Origin: Saccharothrix syringae
GTDB taxonomy: Bacteria; Actinomycetota; Actinomycetes; Mycobacteriales; Pseudonocardiaceae
DNA length: 64,000 nucleotides
Assembly: GCF_009498035.1 (NCBI RefSeq)
Contig: NZ_CP034550.1
Location: 2,418,001 to 2,482,000, forward strand
Reading direction: 5' to 3'
Shown: one piece after another, positions 53,048-61,817 of the stretch
How positions within the stretch are numbered: the stretch's first letter is position 1
Layout: each line of letters begins with the position of its first letter
The notes under the pieces: generated by a model
Databases searched by the model: none
What the model was told of the DNA's origin: nothing
The model's input: only the letters and a program-made list of their open reading frames with translations
Made by a program: the position numbers and the translations under genes

Positions 53048-53338
53048 TCAGCGGCCGTCGTGCTTGTCGGTGTCCCCGGGCCACTCGCCGGCGATCTTCT
53101 CGTACCCGGTCGCGCCGCCCCGGTCGATCGCGGCCTTCACCAGGCCGAAGATCGCGCCCTGGACGGTCGCGGCCAGCAGCACCTCGCCCCAGCCGCGGTC
53201 CTTCTGGGTCGCGGTGGGGGCCTCCTTCGTGCCGGTGATGAGCTTCCACACCTGGCCGAACACCGCGCTGGCGGCCAACCCGCCCAGCACGCCGAACAGC
53301 AGGCCCAGTGGTCGGTAGAGCAGCTTGCCCACGGTCAC
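53048..53338 (-). CDS. DUF4235 membrane-associated protein
   Basis: 96 residues from GTG 53338, which overlaps the DUF3618 stop as GTGA. VGKLLYRPLGLLFGVLGGLAAS and GWGEVLLAATVQGAIFGLVKA are the two hydrophobic helices of DUF4235. It is last in the leftward operon 54407 to 53048 with the holin-like and DUF3618 genes, a combination common in actinobacterial envelope-stress loci. Confidence 0.85.
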   Translation of the reverse strand: MTVGKLLYRPLGLLFGVLGGLAASAVFGQVWKLITGTKEAPTATQKDRGWGEVLLAATVQGAIFGLVKAAIDRGGATGYEKIAGEWPGDTDKHDGR

Positions 53339-54006
53339 CGCCCCCGCCGCGCGAGCTTCCACAGCACCACCAGGAGCGCCACCGCGCCCGCGGCCACCGC
53401 CGCCGGGTGCCTGCGGGCCCGCTCCACGCGCTGCTGCACGGTCGGCGGCAGCTGCTCGACCGCCCGGGTGGCCCGCTCGCCCACCTGCCCGGCGACCGCG
53501 GTGGCCCTCTCACCCACCCGGGTGGCGACCACCCCGGCCTTCTCGCCCACCTGGGTGGCCACCGCGCCGGCCTTCTCACCGACCGCGCCCGCCTTCTCGC
53601 CGACCTGCCCGGCGACGGCCGTGGCCCTCTCGCCGACCTGCGCCGCGACCGCGCCCGCCTTCTCGCCCAGCCGGCCGGCCTTCTCACCGGTGGCGACCCC
53701 GGCGCTCCCGGCCGCCGCACCCGCGGCGGCACCGGCCTTCGACGCCTGCTCGCCCGCCTTGTCCGCGGCCTGGCCGACCGCGGCGGCCGCCTTGCCCGCC
53801 GCCGCGGAGACGGCCGCGTTCGCCCGCGTCGCGGTCTCCTTCACCTTCTCCACCCCTTCGTGCGCCTTCTCCTTGACCCGGCCCGGCACGTCCGCCTTGT
53901 GCGCCAGCGCCTCGACGGTGTCGCCCAGCTCGCGCCGCGTCCGCTCCACCTCGGCGCGCAGCTCGTCCGGGTCGCTCGGACCGTTGTCCCTCATCGGGCC
54001 GCTCAT
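53335..54006 (-). CDS. DUF3618 protein with Gly-Glu-Lys-Ala repeat region
   Basis: 223 residues. DPDELRAEVERTRRELGDTVEALAHKADV is the DUF3618 signature. Residues ~90-185 are an Ala-rich amphipathic array built on GEKAGAVA, GERATAVAGQV and related units, reminiscent of LEA/apolipoprotein-type helices. One membrane segment near the C-terminus (HPAAVAAGAVALLVVLWKLA) anchors it. ATG 54006 overlaps the preceding stop as ATGA. It probably acts at the membrane surface. Confidence 0.85.
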   Translation of the reverse strand: MSGPMRDNGPSDPDELRAEVERTRRELGDTVEALAHKADVPGRVKEKAHEGVEKVKETATRANAAVSAAAGKAAAAVGQAADKAGEQASKAGAAAGAAAGSAGVATGEKAGRLGEKAGAVAAQVGERATAVAGQVGEKAGAVGEKAGAVATQVGEKAGVVATRVGERATAVAGQVGERATRAVEQLPPTVQQRVERARRHPAAVAAGAVALLVVLWKLARRGR

Positions 54007-54407
54007 CGGTGTGCCCTCTCGCTCACGGTGGCGATGTCCTGCTTCACGCCCGCGATGGCCTCTTCCGGCACGGGCGGGGTACCGCGGTCGATCTGCTTGC
54101 GGCCGGCCAGTGCGAGCACGCCCGCGACGGCGAGCACGGCCAGGGCGACGACGAACGCCGAGACCCACGCGGGCCACACCGTGGCCAGCAGCAGCACCAG
54201 GCCGGCGATCACGGCGCCCAGGCCGAACCAGGCCAGCACGCCGGCGCCGCCGAGGAGCCCGGCGCCGGTGCCGACGCGCCTGCCCTTCGTGCGCATCTCC
54301 GCCACGGCCAGCCGGATCTCGTCCCGCGCGAGCCTGCTCACCTGCTCCGAGAGCCGGTTGACCAGTTCGGCGGTGGACGGTTCGCGGTCGGTGGCGACGT
54401 GGTTCAT
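54003..54407 (-). CDS. Phage-holin-family (Phage_holin_3_6) membrane protein
   Basis: 134 residues. An amphipathic N-terminus (LVNRLSEQVSRLARDEIRLAVAEM) precedes two membrane helices (ALLGG-type glycine-rich and VSAFVVALAVLAVAGVLAL). This is the usual actinobacterial holin-superfamily VI-like protein found with DUF3618; it is a cellular envelope protein, not evidence of a prophage. First gene of the leftward three-gene operon. Confidence 0.85.
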   Translation of the reverse strand: MNHVATDREPSTAELVNRLSEQVSRLARDEIRLAVAEMRTKGRRVGTGAGLLGGAGVLAWFGLGAVIAGLVLLLATVWPAWVSAFVVALAVLAVAGVLALAGRKQIDRGTPPVPEEAIAGVKQDIATVSERAHR

Positions 54408-54488
54408 GGCCGACTCCTCTCACTTGCCCACCCGACTACCCAGAACGCCCCTGGTGTACGCCACGTTTTCGGGGGAACCCCGACGGCC

Positions 54489-55421
54489 ATGGCGACGCGA
54501 GCACCCGACGCACCCACCAAGTTGCCCAAGCGCTCCTGGTGGGGCGTGCTGAAGCGCACGGTGAAGGAGTTCAACGACGACAACCTCACCGACTGGGCCG
54601 CCGCCCTGACCTACTACGCCGTGCTGTCGCTGTTCCCCGGGATCCTGCTGCTCACGTCGCTGCTCGGCCTGCTCGGGCCGAACTCCACCCAGACCATTGT
54701 GGACAGCCTGGACGTGCTCGGTCCGGGCGAGGCCAAGGACTTCATCGCCCAGGGCATCCAGAACCTCCAGCAGTCGAGGGCCAGCGGGCCGCTCGCGATC
54801 GTCGGCCTGGTCACCGCGCTGTGGTCCGCCTCCGGGTACGTGGGCGCGTTCATGCGCGCGTCGAACTCGATCTACGACGTGGAGGAGGGGCGCCCGTTCT
54901 GGAAGGTCATCCCGCTGCGGCTGGGGCTGACCGTGGGCGTGGTGGTGCTGCTGGCGCTGACCGCGCTCGGCGTCACGCTCACCGGCGGCGTCTCGCGGTG
55001 GCTGGGCGACCTGATCGGGCTGGGGCCCACGTTCGTCACGGTGTGGGACATCGCCAAGTGGCCCGTGCTGTTCCTGCTGGCCAGCGCCGCGATCGGGCTG
55101 CTGTACTGGGCGTCGCCGAACGTGCGGCAGCCGAGCTTCCTGTGGATCACGCCGGGCGGCCTGCTGGCCGTGCTGGTGTGGGTGGCCGCGTCGACCGGCT
55201 TCGCGCTGTACGTGGCGAACTTCTCCTCGTACAACAAGACCTACGGCTCGCTGGCCGGTGTGATCGTCTTCCTGGTCTGGCTGTGGATCTCGAACCTCGC
55301 GCTGCTGCTGGGCGCGGAGCTGGACGCCGAGCTGGAGCGGGGCCGGCGGATGGAGACCGGCGAGTCCAGCGGGCAGGACCCGGTGGCACCGCCGCGCGAC
55401 ACGCGGGCGATGGACGGCTGA
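54489..55421 (+). CDS. YihY/virulence factor BrkB family protein
   Basis: 310 residues with six membrane helices. DWAAALTYYAVLSLFPGILLL, ALWSASGYVGAFMRASNSIYDVEEGRPFW, YWASPNVRQPSFLWITPGG and FVLVWLWISNLALLLGAELDAELER-like motifs define the YihY/BrkB family, whose transport role is still debated. Its start region faces the leftward envelope operon across about 80 bp, suggesting joint control. A terminator follows at 55426. Confidence 0.92.
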   Translation: MATRAPDAPTKLPKRSWWGVLKRTVKEFNDDNLTDWAAALTYYAVLSLFPGILLLTSLLGLLGPNSTQTIVDSLDVLGPGEAKDFIAQGIQNLQQSRASGPLAIVGLVTALWSASGYVGAFMRASNSIYDVEEGRPFWKVIPLRLGLTVGVVVLLALTALGVTLTGGVSRWLGDLIGLGPTFVTVWDIAKWPVLFLLASAAIGLLYWASPNVRQPSFLWITPGGLLAVLVWVAASTGFALYVANFSSYNKTYGSLAGVIVFLVWLWISNLALLLGAELDAELERGRRMETGESSGQDPVAPPRDTRAMDG

Positions 55422-55425
55422 CGCG

Positions 55426-55462
55426 CCGCGGCGGCGGTCCCGTCGTGGGACCGCCGCCGCGG
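55426..55462. terminator. Bidirectional hairpin between brkB-like gene and thioredoxin
   Basis: Perfect 16-bp arms (55426-55441, 55447-55462) and a five-base loop separate two convergent genes that end at 55421 and 55495. Confidence 0.85.
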
Positions 55463-55494
55463 GAAGACCTTCACGTCACCTTCACGTCACAGCG

Positions 55495-55869
55495 TCAGGA
55501 CTGCTGCTCCGCCTTCTGCTCGGCGACCTGCTTGTGCACCTCGTCCATGTCGACCTTCCGGGCCTGGTCGATCAGGTCCTCCAGGGCCGCCTCCGGCAGG
55601 GCGCCGGGCTGGGCGTAGAGCACGACGCCGTCGCGCACGATCATCAGGGTCGGGATCGACCGGATCTGGAACGCCGCGGCGAGCTGCTGCTGCGCCTCGG
55701 TGTCGACCTTGCCGAACACGATGTCCGAGTGCTTCTCGGCGGACTTCTCGTAGACCGGGGCGAACTGGCGGCACGGGCCGCACCAGCTCGCCCAGAAGTC
55801 GACCAGGACCATCTCGGAGCCGCCGACTACGTCGTCGAAGTTCTCCGCGGTCAGCTCCACGGTGGCCAT
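55495..55869 (-). CDS. trxA: Thioredoxin
   Basis: 124 residues. VLVDFWASWCGPC has the redox pair Cys30/Cys33, and the cis-proline loop is SIPTLMI. A charged C-terminal extension (DMDEVHKQVAEQKAEQQS) goes beyond the ~105-residue core and may form a helix. It acts as a cytoplasmic disulfide reductase fed by thioredoxin reductase. The ATG follows GAGGAGGACC. Confidence 0.92.
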   Translation of the reverse strand: MATVELTAENFDDVVGGSEMVLVDFWASWCGPCRQFAPVYEKSAEKHSDIVFGKVDTEAQQQLAAAFQIRSIPTLMIVRDGVVLYAQPGALPEAALEDLIDQARKVDMDEVHKQVAEQKAEQQS

Positions 55870-55946
55870 AGGTCCTCCTCGGTGTGGACGTGGGGCGTTC
55901 CACCCCTTGTACCCGCTCCAACGACCGGGACACGCGCCGAATTCCT

Positions 55947-55983
55947 TTCAACAACTTGTGGACGTCTTCAACAGAACGTTGTA
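55947..55983. promoter_or_regulatory. Possible operator: repeated TTCAACA and ACAAcTTGT
   Basis: In an AT-richer stretch before the transporter operon, TTCAACA occurs at 55947 and 55967 (20 bp apart), with a small palindrome ACAACTTGT at 55951-55959 and AACGTT further on. The 20-bp phasing suggests a regulator binding one face of the helix, perhaps the fusion regulator encoded at the operon's end. Confidence 0.35.
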
Positions 55984-56016
55984 GTTTTCGGGCCACCCCA
56001 TCGCAGGAGGTGTCCC

Positions 56017-56919
56017 GTGCGCCGGACCGCAGCGGTTGCCCTGTCCCTGTTCACGCTGGTCGCGTGCGGTTCGCCCGCCGAGGAGCAACCGTCGGCCGGC
56101 GGCGGCGACCAGCCCGACACCGCGGCGATCGTGGGGGCGGTGACCAAGGACGACGCCCTGGCCGCGAGCCTGCCCGAGGGCATCCGGCAGGCCGGGAAGC
56201 TGCGGGTCGGCTCCAACGTCCAGAACCCGCCCAACAACTTCTACGCCGCCGACGGCAAGACCCCCGTCGGCTCCGAGGTCGACCTGGTCAAGGCCGTCGG
56301 CGCCAAGCTCGGCCTGACCGTCGAGCACCAGGACATGGCGTTCAGCTCGCTGATCACCAGCCTCCAGGCGGGCCGGATCGACGTGACCATGGCCGCGATG
56401 AACGACACCCCCGAGCGGCAGCAGGCCATCGACTTCGTCGACTACTTCACCTCCGGCATCACGATCATGGTGCAGAAGGGCAACCCGGCGGGCATCAAGG
56501 GCCCGGACGACCTGTGCGGCAAGGCCGTCGCGGTCAACCTCGGCTCCAGCCAGGAGACCTTCGCCAAGCAGCACCGGTGCCTGTCCGGCGACCCCATCCA
56601 GGTGACCGCCACCGACAGCGACACGCAGAACCAGAACCAGCTGCGCACCGGCCGCGTCGCCGCCATCCTCAACGACCTGCCCACCGCCGTCTACGTGGCC
56701 AGGACCGCGGGCGACGGCGAGTTCTTCGAGGTCGTGGACCTGGCCCCGATCAACGGCGGCCCGTACGGCATCGGCGTCAACAAGAACACCCCCGAGCTGA
56801 CCGCGGCCGTGCGGAAGGCGCTCCAGGCGCTGGTCGACGACGGCACCTACGGCAAGATCCTCGACGCCTGGGACGTCGAGCAGGGCGCGGTCGGGAAGGT
56901 GACCGTCAATGGCAGGTGA
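56017..56919 (+). CDS. Polar amino-acid-type ABC substrate-binding lipoprotein
   Basis: 300 residues. Lipobox LVACG, then a family 3 solute-binding fold: LRVGSNVQNPPNNFYAADGKTPVGSEVDLVKAVGAKLGL, DVTMAAMNDTPERQQAIDFVDYFTSG and PYGIGVNKNTPEL. These bind polar amino acids or opines. GTG 56017 has AGGAGG six bases upstream. It overlaps the permease gene by 11 bp and heads a four-gene operon. Confidence 0.9.
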   Translation: MRRTAAVALSLFTLVACGSPAEEQPSAGGGDQPDTAAIVGAVTKDDALAASLPEGIRQAGKLRVGSNVQNPPNNFYAADGKTPVGSEVDLVKAVGAKLGLTVEHQDMAFSSLITSLQAGRIDVTMAAMNDTPERQQAIDFVDYFTSGITIMVQKGNPAGIKGPDDLCGKAVAVNLGSSQETFAKQHRCLSGDPIQVTATDSDTQNQNQLRTGRVAAILNDLPTAVYVARTAGDGEFFEVVDLAPINGGPYGIGVNKNTPELTAAVRKALQALVDDGTYGKILDAWDVEQGAVGKVTVNGR

Positions 56920-57742
56920 CGAACCGGCCCCCGATGAACTGGTGGTCGTCCCGCTGCGCCACCGGGGCCGCTGGGTCGGCGGCGCGGTCCTGCTGGCCGC
57001 GCTCGGCGCGCTGGTCTGGGCGCTGGCCGGCGCGAAGATCGACTACGCCGCCGTGCCGGGCTTCTTCACCCACGAGATCATGCTGCGCGGCCTGGTCAAC
57101 ACCGTCGTGCTGGCGGTGGTCGCGCAGGCCGGCGCGATCGTGCTCGGCGTGGGCGTCGCGCTGCTGCGGCGCTCGCCCAACCCGGTCGCCCGCTGGTTCG
57201 CCGCCGGGTACGTGTGGCTGTTCCGGGGCCTGCCCGTGCTGCTGCAGATCCTGCTGTGGTTCAACCTGGCCCTGGTGTTCGAGGAGATCTCGCTCTTCGG
57301 CCTGTACGAGGAGAAGACCAACGTCCTGGTGACCGCGTTCGTGGCCGCCCTGCTCGGCCTGGGCCTCAACGAGAGCGCCTACATGGCCGAGATCGTGCGG
57401 GCCGGCCTGAACAGCGTGGACCACGGCCAGGTCGAGGCGGCCAAGGCCATCGGCATGACCCCGGCCACCGCGCTGCGCCGCGTGGTGCTGCCGCAGGCCA
57501 TGCGGGTGATCATCCCGCCGACCGGCAACAACTTCATCAACATGCTCAAGGGCACCTCCATGGCGTCGGTCATCGGCTTCCTGGAGCTGGTCCACGCGGC
57601 CAACAACATCGCCTCGCGCAACCTCCAGATCATGGAGACGCTGCTGGCCGCGGCCGCCTGGTACATGGTCGTGGTCAGCGTGGCGAGCGTCGGCCAGCAC
57701 TTCCTGGAACGCGCCTACGGCAAGGGGGTCGCCGGAAGATGA
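56909..57742 (+). CDS. Polar amino-acid-type ABC permease
   Basis: 277 residues with five membrane helices. [27 protein letters not shown] and the [29 protein letters not shown] loop (the EAA motif that docks the ATPase) identify a HisM/GlnP-type subunit. It probably forms a homodimer, since only one permease gene is present. Its stop overlaps the ATPase start as ATGA. Confidence 0.92.
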   Translation: MAGDEPAPDELVVVPLRHRGRWVGGAVLLAALGALVWALAGAKIDYAAVPGFFTHEIMLRGLVNTVVLAVVAQAGAIVLGVGVALLRRSPNPVARWFAAGYVWLFRGLPVLLQILLWFNLALVFEEISLFGLYEEKTNVLVTAFVAALLGLGLNESAYMAEIVRAGLNSVDHGQVEAAKAIGMTPATALRRVVLPQAMRVIIPPTGNNFINMLKGTSMASVIGFLELVHAANNIASRNLQIMETLLAAAAWYMVVVSVASVGQHFLERAYGKGVAGR

Positions 57743-58515
57743 CGGCACAGCGCGCGATGAGCCTGGTGAGCGCGGTCGGCGTGCGCAAGTCCTTCGGCGG
57801 CGTCGAGGTGCTGCGCGGCGTCGACCTGGAGGTCGCGGCGGGCGAGGTGGTGTGCCTGCTCGGCCCGTCGGGCGCGGGCAAGTCGACGTTCCTGCGGTGC
57901 GTCAACCACCTGGAGACCATCGACGCGGGCCGCATCCGGGTCGACGGCACCCCGGTGGGCTTCGCCGAGCGCGGCGGCAGGCTGCACGAGCTGCGCGAGC
58001 GCGAGGTGGCGCGGCAGCGGCGGGACATCGGCATGGTGTTCCAGCGGTTCAACCTGTTCCCGCACCGCACCGCGCTGGAGAACGTGGCCGAGGGCCCCGC
58101 CCGGGTGCTCAGGGTCCCCAGGGGCACCGCGTTCGACGAGGCGCGGGCGCTGCTGGCGCGGGTCGGCCTGGCCGACAAGGTCGACGCCTACCCGCACCAG
58201 CTCTCCGGCGGCCAGCAGCAGCGGGTCGCGATCGCCCGCGCGCTGGCGATGAAGCCGAAGCTGATGCTGTTCGACGAGCCCACCTCGGCGCTGGACCCCG
58301 AGCTGGTGGGCGAGGTGCTGGACGTGATGGTCGACCTGGCCCGCGCCGGCATGACCATGGTCGTGGTGACGCACGAGATCGGCTTCGCCCGGCAGGTGGC
58401 CGACTCGGTGGTGTTCATGGTGGACGGCGCGGTGGTCGAGGCGGGCCCGCCCGCGCAGGTGCTGGACAATCCGCGGCGGCAACGCACGAAGCAGTTCCTC
58501 GCGAAGGTGCTCTAG
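57739..58515 (+). CDS. Polar amino-acid-type ABC transporter ATPase
   Basis: 258 residues. Walker [10 protein letters not shown]-loop [10 protein letters not shown], signature LSGGQQQR, Walker [15 protein letters not shown] and the switch His in [10 protein letters not shown] are intact. The closest type is GlnQ/HisP. The ATG at 57739 overlaps the permease stop. The next gene begins immediately after its TAG with no gap, so the enzyme-regulator fusion is expressed with the transporter. Confidence 0.93.
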   Translation: MTAQRAMSLVSAVGVRKSFGGVEVLRGVDLEVAAGEVVCLLGPSGAGKSTFLRCVNHLETIDAGRIRVDGTPVGFAERGGRLHELREREVARQRRDIGMVFQRFNLFPHRTALENVAEGPARVLRVPRGTAFDEARALLARVGLADKVDAYPHQLSGGQQQRVAIARALAMKPKLMLFDEPTSALDPELVGEVLDVMVDLARAGMTMVVVTHEIGFARQVADSVVFMVDGAVVEAGPPAQVLDNPRRQRTKQFLAKVL

Positions 58516-60228
58516 GTGGTCATGCGCATCCCGTCCTCGTACCTCGTCCAGTTCCACGAGCCGGAGGGGTACCTGGACTTCGCCCGGTTCGGCCCGCCGG
58601 CGCACGCCGTGGTGGACGCGTCCACCCGCCTGCTGGAGACCTCGGCGGCGGCCGGGCCGTCCACCGTGGACGACCTGATGCGGCAGGACCTGCGCGCCAG
58701 GGCCGCCGCCGCCCGGCTGTGCCGGGGCGACACCGACCACGTGGCGCTGCTGCCCAACACCAGCACCGGCCTGTTCCAGGTCGCGCTCGCCGTGCGCGGC
58801 GGGGTGCTGGTGTCGGCCGGCGAGTTCCCGGCCAACACCTACCCGTGGGTGCGCGCGCCCGGCGCGGAGGTGTCGTGGCTGCCGGCCGGCCCGGTCACGC
58901 CCGAGGCGGTGCGCGCCGCGCTGACCCCCGGGATCGACGCGGTGTCGGTCAGCGCGGTGGACTTCCGCACCGGCTACCGGGCCGACCTGGCCGCGCTGCG
59001 CGAGGCGGTGGGCGACCGGCTGCTGGTGGTGGACGGCATCCAGGGCTTCGGCGTGGTCGACGAACCGTGGGAGGCGGCCGACGTGCTGGTGGTCGGCGGC
59101 CAGAAGTGGCTGCGCGCCGGCTGGTCCACCGGGTTCCTGCTGCTGTCCGACCGGGCGCTGGAGCGCCTGGACCCGGTGCTGTCGGGCTGGACGGGCGCCG
59201 AGGACGCCGGGCTGTTCGACGACGCCGTGCACCCGGTGGGCGAGGGCGCCGCGGGCTGGTCGATCACCAACCTCAGCCCGATCGCCGCGGGCGCCCTGGC
59301 CACGGCCCTGGAGCTGGTCGAGCTGGCCGGCGTGCCCGCGCTGGAGCGGCGGGTCGCCGAGCGCGTCGACGAGCTGGCCGAGGCGGTCCGGGCCGCGGGC
59401 GGCGAGGTGGTGTCCGCGACCGACCGGCGCGCGGGCATCCTGGCGTTCACCCTGCCCGACCGGCCGGCACCGGTGGTCGGCGCGGCGCTGGCGGCCGCGG
59501 GCGTGACCGCGACCGTGCGCCCGGAGCACGTCCGCCTGTCGCCGCACGCCTCCACCACCCCCGGCACGGTCGACCGGTTCGCCGCCGCCCTGCGGGAGCT
59601 GGTCGCGCCGGCACCCCGGCGCACCGGCGCGGCGCCCGTCACCCACGACGTGCTCGCCGCCCTGGTGCCGACGGTCAACGGCCTGGCCGAGGCGCTGGGC
59701 CCGGGCACCGAGGTCGTGCTGCACGACCTCGGCGCCCTGCCGAACTCGATCGTCGCCATCGCGGGCGACCTGACCGGCCGCCAGGTCGGCGGCCCGATGA
59801 CCGACCTGCTGCTCGGCCTGGTCCGCCGCGGCACCACCCAGGACCTCGCGGGCTACGAGACCTACGCCCCCGACGGCCGGGCGATCCGCTCCTCCACGGT
59901 GTTCCTGCGCGACGCCGACGGGGTCGCGGTCGGCTGCCTGTGCGTCAACAGCGACCCCGGCGCGGGCGTGCCGCCGGACCGCGCGGTCAACGCGGTGGAG
60001 GCGTTCCCGGGCGACGTCGACACCCTCCAGCGCCTGCTGGTCGAACGCGCGGTCGACGCGGTCGGCGTGCCGGTGGAGCTGATGAAGAAGTCCCACAAGT
60101 CGCAGGTGGTGCGCGTGCTGGACGAAGCGGGGCTGTTCCTCATCCGGGACTCCGTCGACTACCTGGCGGGCGTGCTCGGCGTCACCCGGTACACCATCTA
60201 CAACTACCTCAACGAGATCAGGGGCTGA
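58516..60228 (+). CDS. Class V aminotransferase fused to YheO-like PAS and DauR-type HTH
   Basis: 570 residues with two functional halves. Residues ~10-370 are a class V PLP enzyme ([47 protein letters not shown], with Lys197 the likely PLP lysine). Residues ~377-480 match the YheO-like PAS domain ([40 protein letters not shown]). Residues ~510-570 match the HTH found in DauR ([19 protein letters not shown], then [19 protein letters not shown]). YheO/DauR proteins normally lack an enzyme. The frame is continuous and both halves are complete, so this is a true fusion. It sits directly after the ABC ATPase stop. I infer a self-regulating amino-acid uptake and conversion operon. Confidence 0.85.
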   Translation: MVMRIPSSYLVQFHEPEGYLDFARFGPPAHAVVDASTRLLETSAAAGPSTVDDLMRQDLRARAAAARLCRGDTDHVALLPNTSTGLFQVALAVRGGVLVSAGEFPANTYPWVRAPGAEVSWLPAGPVTPEAVRAALTPGIDAVSVSAVDFRTGYRADLAALREAVGDRLLVVDGIQGFGVVDEPWEAADVLVVGGQKWLRAGWSTGFLLLSDRALERLDPVLSGWTGAEDAGLFDDAVHPVGEGAAGWSITNLSPIAAGALATALELVELAGVPALERRVAERVDELAEAVRAAGGEVVSATDRRAGILAFTLPDRPAPVVGAALAAAGVTATVRPEHVRLSPHASTTPGTVDRFAAALRELVAPAPRRTGAAPVTHDVLAALVPTVNGLAEALGPGTEVVLHDLGALPNSIVAIAGDLTGRQVGGPMTDLLLGLVRRGTTQDLAGYETYAPDGRAIRSSTVFLRDADGVAVGCLCVNSDPGAGVPPDRAVNAVEAFPGDVDTLQRLLVERAVDAVGVPVELMKKSHKSQVVRVLDEAGLFLIRDSVDYLAGVLGVTRYTIYNYLNEIRG

Positions 60229-61247
60229 TCCCCCTCGTGCACCGCGGCGTGCACGGCGTCGCGCGCCGCGTTGGCCTCCTCGTCGGTCAGGGTGCGGGTC
60301 GGGTGGCGCAGGACCAGGCGCAGCAGCGCGTTCTTCTGGTCCGGGCGCGCCCCGAGCCGGGCCACCGCGGCGGGCGGCAGCTCCGCCACCGGGGTCTCGT
60401 CGAGCACCAGCACCTCCTCGGCCAGGTCGCCGACCGCGCCCCGTGCCGCGTCGCCCAGGGTCTCGGCGTCGGCGTCCGCGGCGACCGCCACCGACACGTC
60501 CCGGGTGATCGCCGGGTGCCGCGACACCGGCCGGTACGGCGACAGGTCCAGCATCTGCGCGGCCACCCGCGGGTCGTCGGAGGACAGCAGGCGGATGTCC
60601 GGCACGCCCTTGCGGATCATCAGCAGCCGGTCCAGGCCCAGGCCCAGCGCCAGGCCGCGCACGTCGTCGGGCAGCCACGCCCGCCGCAGCACGCGGCGGG
60701 CCGCCAGGCCGCACTCGGCGACCTCCAGCCACCGGCCGCCCACCAGCACGTCCACCTGCCGCCCGCCGGTGGTGTAGGGGTGGGTGGCGGGCGTGGTCCG
60801 GTACGGCAGGCCGGGCACGGCGGCGGTCACCACCGCCTCCACCAGCTCGTCCAGCGACGCCTCGTGGCGCGAGATGCGCCACAGGTCGAGCTGGTGCGGC
60901 GTGCCCGAGTGCACCCGGTCCACCGCGTCGCGCCGGTACACCTGGCCGACGCAGGCCAGCACCACGTCGTCCCAGTCGTCGGTGGTGCCCAGCAGCCGCA
61001 GCGCGGGCGGCACCATGGCGGTGGTGTGGCTGCGCAGCATCCGGCCCGGCGCGGTGTACCGGGTGTAGCGGGCGTCGCGGGTGACGGCGTCGGGCGGGTA
61101 GCCGAGCGCGGTGTAGTTGTCGTCGACCGACACGTCCGGGGGATCGCGGCGCACGCGCACGTCACCGGGGAGCACGGCCAGGATCTCGTCGAGCAGCAAC
61201 TGCACGGCGTGCGGCCCGTAGGCGGGGTCGCTGAGGTCACGGGGCAT
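60204..61247 (-). CDS. Single-chain PheRS-like ligase (PheS core plus anticodon-binding-type domain)
   Basis: 347 residues. The class II synthetase motifs of PheS are present: [32 protein letters not shown], and motif 3 in [26 protein letters not shown]. The C-terminal ~100 residues are a ferredoxin-fold ACB domain ([42 protein letters not shown]) as at the end of PheT. This resembles monomeric mitochondrial PheRS. The usual bacterial enzyme is a PheS/PheT tetramer, so this is probably an extra, specialised ligase. I recall such proteins being labelled 'PheS-related' ligases; the name is unverified. The 3' end overlaps the fusion gene by 25 bp. Confidence 0.8.
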   Translation of the reverse strand: MPRDLSDPAYGPHAVQLLLDEILAVLPGDVRVRRDPPDVSVDDNYTALGYPPDAVTRDARYTRYTAPGRMLRSHTTAMVPPALRLLGTTDDWDDVVLACVGQVYRRDAVDRVHSGTPHQLDLWRISRHEASLDELVEAVVTAAVPGLPYRTTPATHPYTTGGRQVDVLVGGRWLEVAECGLAARRVLRRAWLPDDVRGLALGLGLDRLLMIRKGVPDIRLLSSDDPRVAAQMLDLSPYRPVSRHPAITRDVSVAVAADADAETLGDAARGAVGDLAEEVLVLDETPVAELPPAAVARLGARPDQKNALLRLVLRHPTRTLTDEEANAARDAVHAAVHEGDQPLISLR

Positions 61248-61415
61248 CGCGGGAGTCCCTTCGCGGTGGCTGGGATTTCGGAGGAAGACCCCCAGCCGGC
61301 CCGTCGACGGGACCGCGGGATTTCAGCGCGCGCGGCAGGCCCCGGCGACCGGGTCTCCCGGCCGGGGGCGGCTAAATCGGCGCGTCACGTTTTCCACCAT
61401 AGCCCGGCCGTGCCG

Positions 61416-61421
61416 CATGAT
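61416..61421 (+). promoter_or_regulatory. -10-like CATGAT before a leaderless ATG
   Basis: CATGAT ends six bases before the ATG at 61428; no Shine-Dalgarno is present. I saw no cobalamin riboswitch in 61248-61427. Confidence 0.45.
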
Positions 61422-61427
61422 GCACCC

Positions 61428-61817
61428 ATGTTGTCGACCAAGGGCGAGGACTTCCGCGCGTTCTGGACCGAGCGCCACCTGTGCACGCTGACCACGATCC
61501 GGCGGGACGGCACGCCGCACGTCGTGCCGGTCGGCGTCACGCTGGACCTGGAGACGGGCATCGCGCGCGTGATCACCTCGGGCGGTTCCAGCAAGGTCCG
61601 CCACGTCGCGGGCGCGGAGGGCGCGCGCGTCGCGGTGTGCCAAGTGGACGGAGCCCGCTGGTCGACCCTGGAGGGCCGCGCCGTCGTCCGCCGCGAGCCC
61701 GAGGCCGTGGCGGACGCCGTGGAGCGCTACGCGCGGCGCTACCGCACGCCCCGGCCCAACCCCGAACGGGTGGTCATCGAGATCACCGTGACCCGCGTGC
61801 TGGGCACCGTCCGATGA
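61428..61817 (+). CDS. PPOX-class (flavin/F420-type) oxidoreductase
   Basis: 129 residues of the split-barrel pyridoxamine-phosphate-oxidase-like fold. [23 protein letters not shown] opens the barrel, then [15 protein letters not shown] and [10 protein letters not shown]. Small actinobacterial members often use F420 or FMN. Its stop overlaps the CobL start (ATGA), so it is likely co-translated with the cobalamin genes. Its role there, if any, is unknown. Confidence 0.8.
   Translation: MLSTKGEDFRAFWTERHLCTLTTIRRDGTPHVVPVGVTLDLETGIARVITSGGSSKVRHVAGAEGARVAVCQVDGARWSTLEGRAVVRREPEAVADAVERYARRYRTPRPNPERVVIEITVTRVLGTVR

Noticed and set aside
54003..54407. Prophage holin
   Set aside because: The family name is misleading. 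The gene is in a typical actinobacterial envelope operon with DUF3618 and DUF4235, and no phage genes are present.
61248..61427. Cobalamin riboswitch upstream of the PPOX-cobL-cobM genes
   Set aside because: The interval is short, the start looks leaderless, and no B12-box-like sequence was recognisable.
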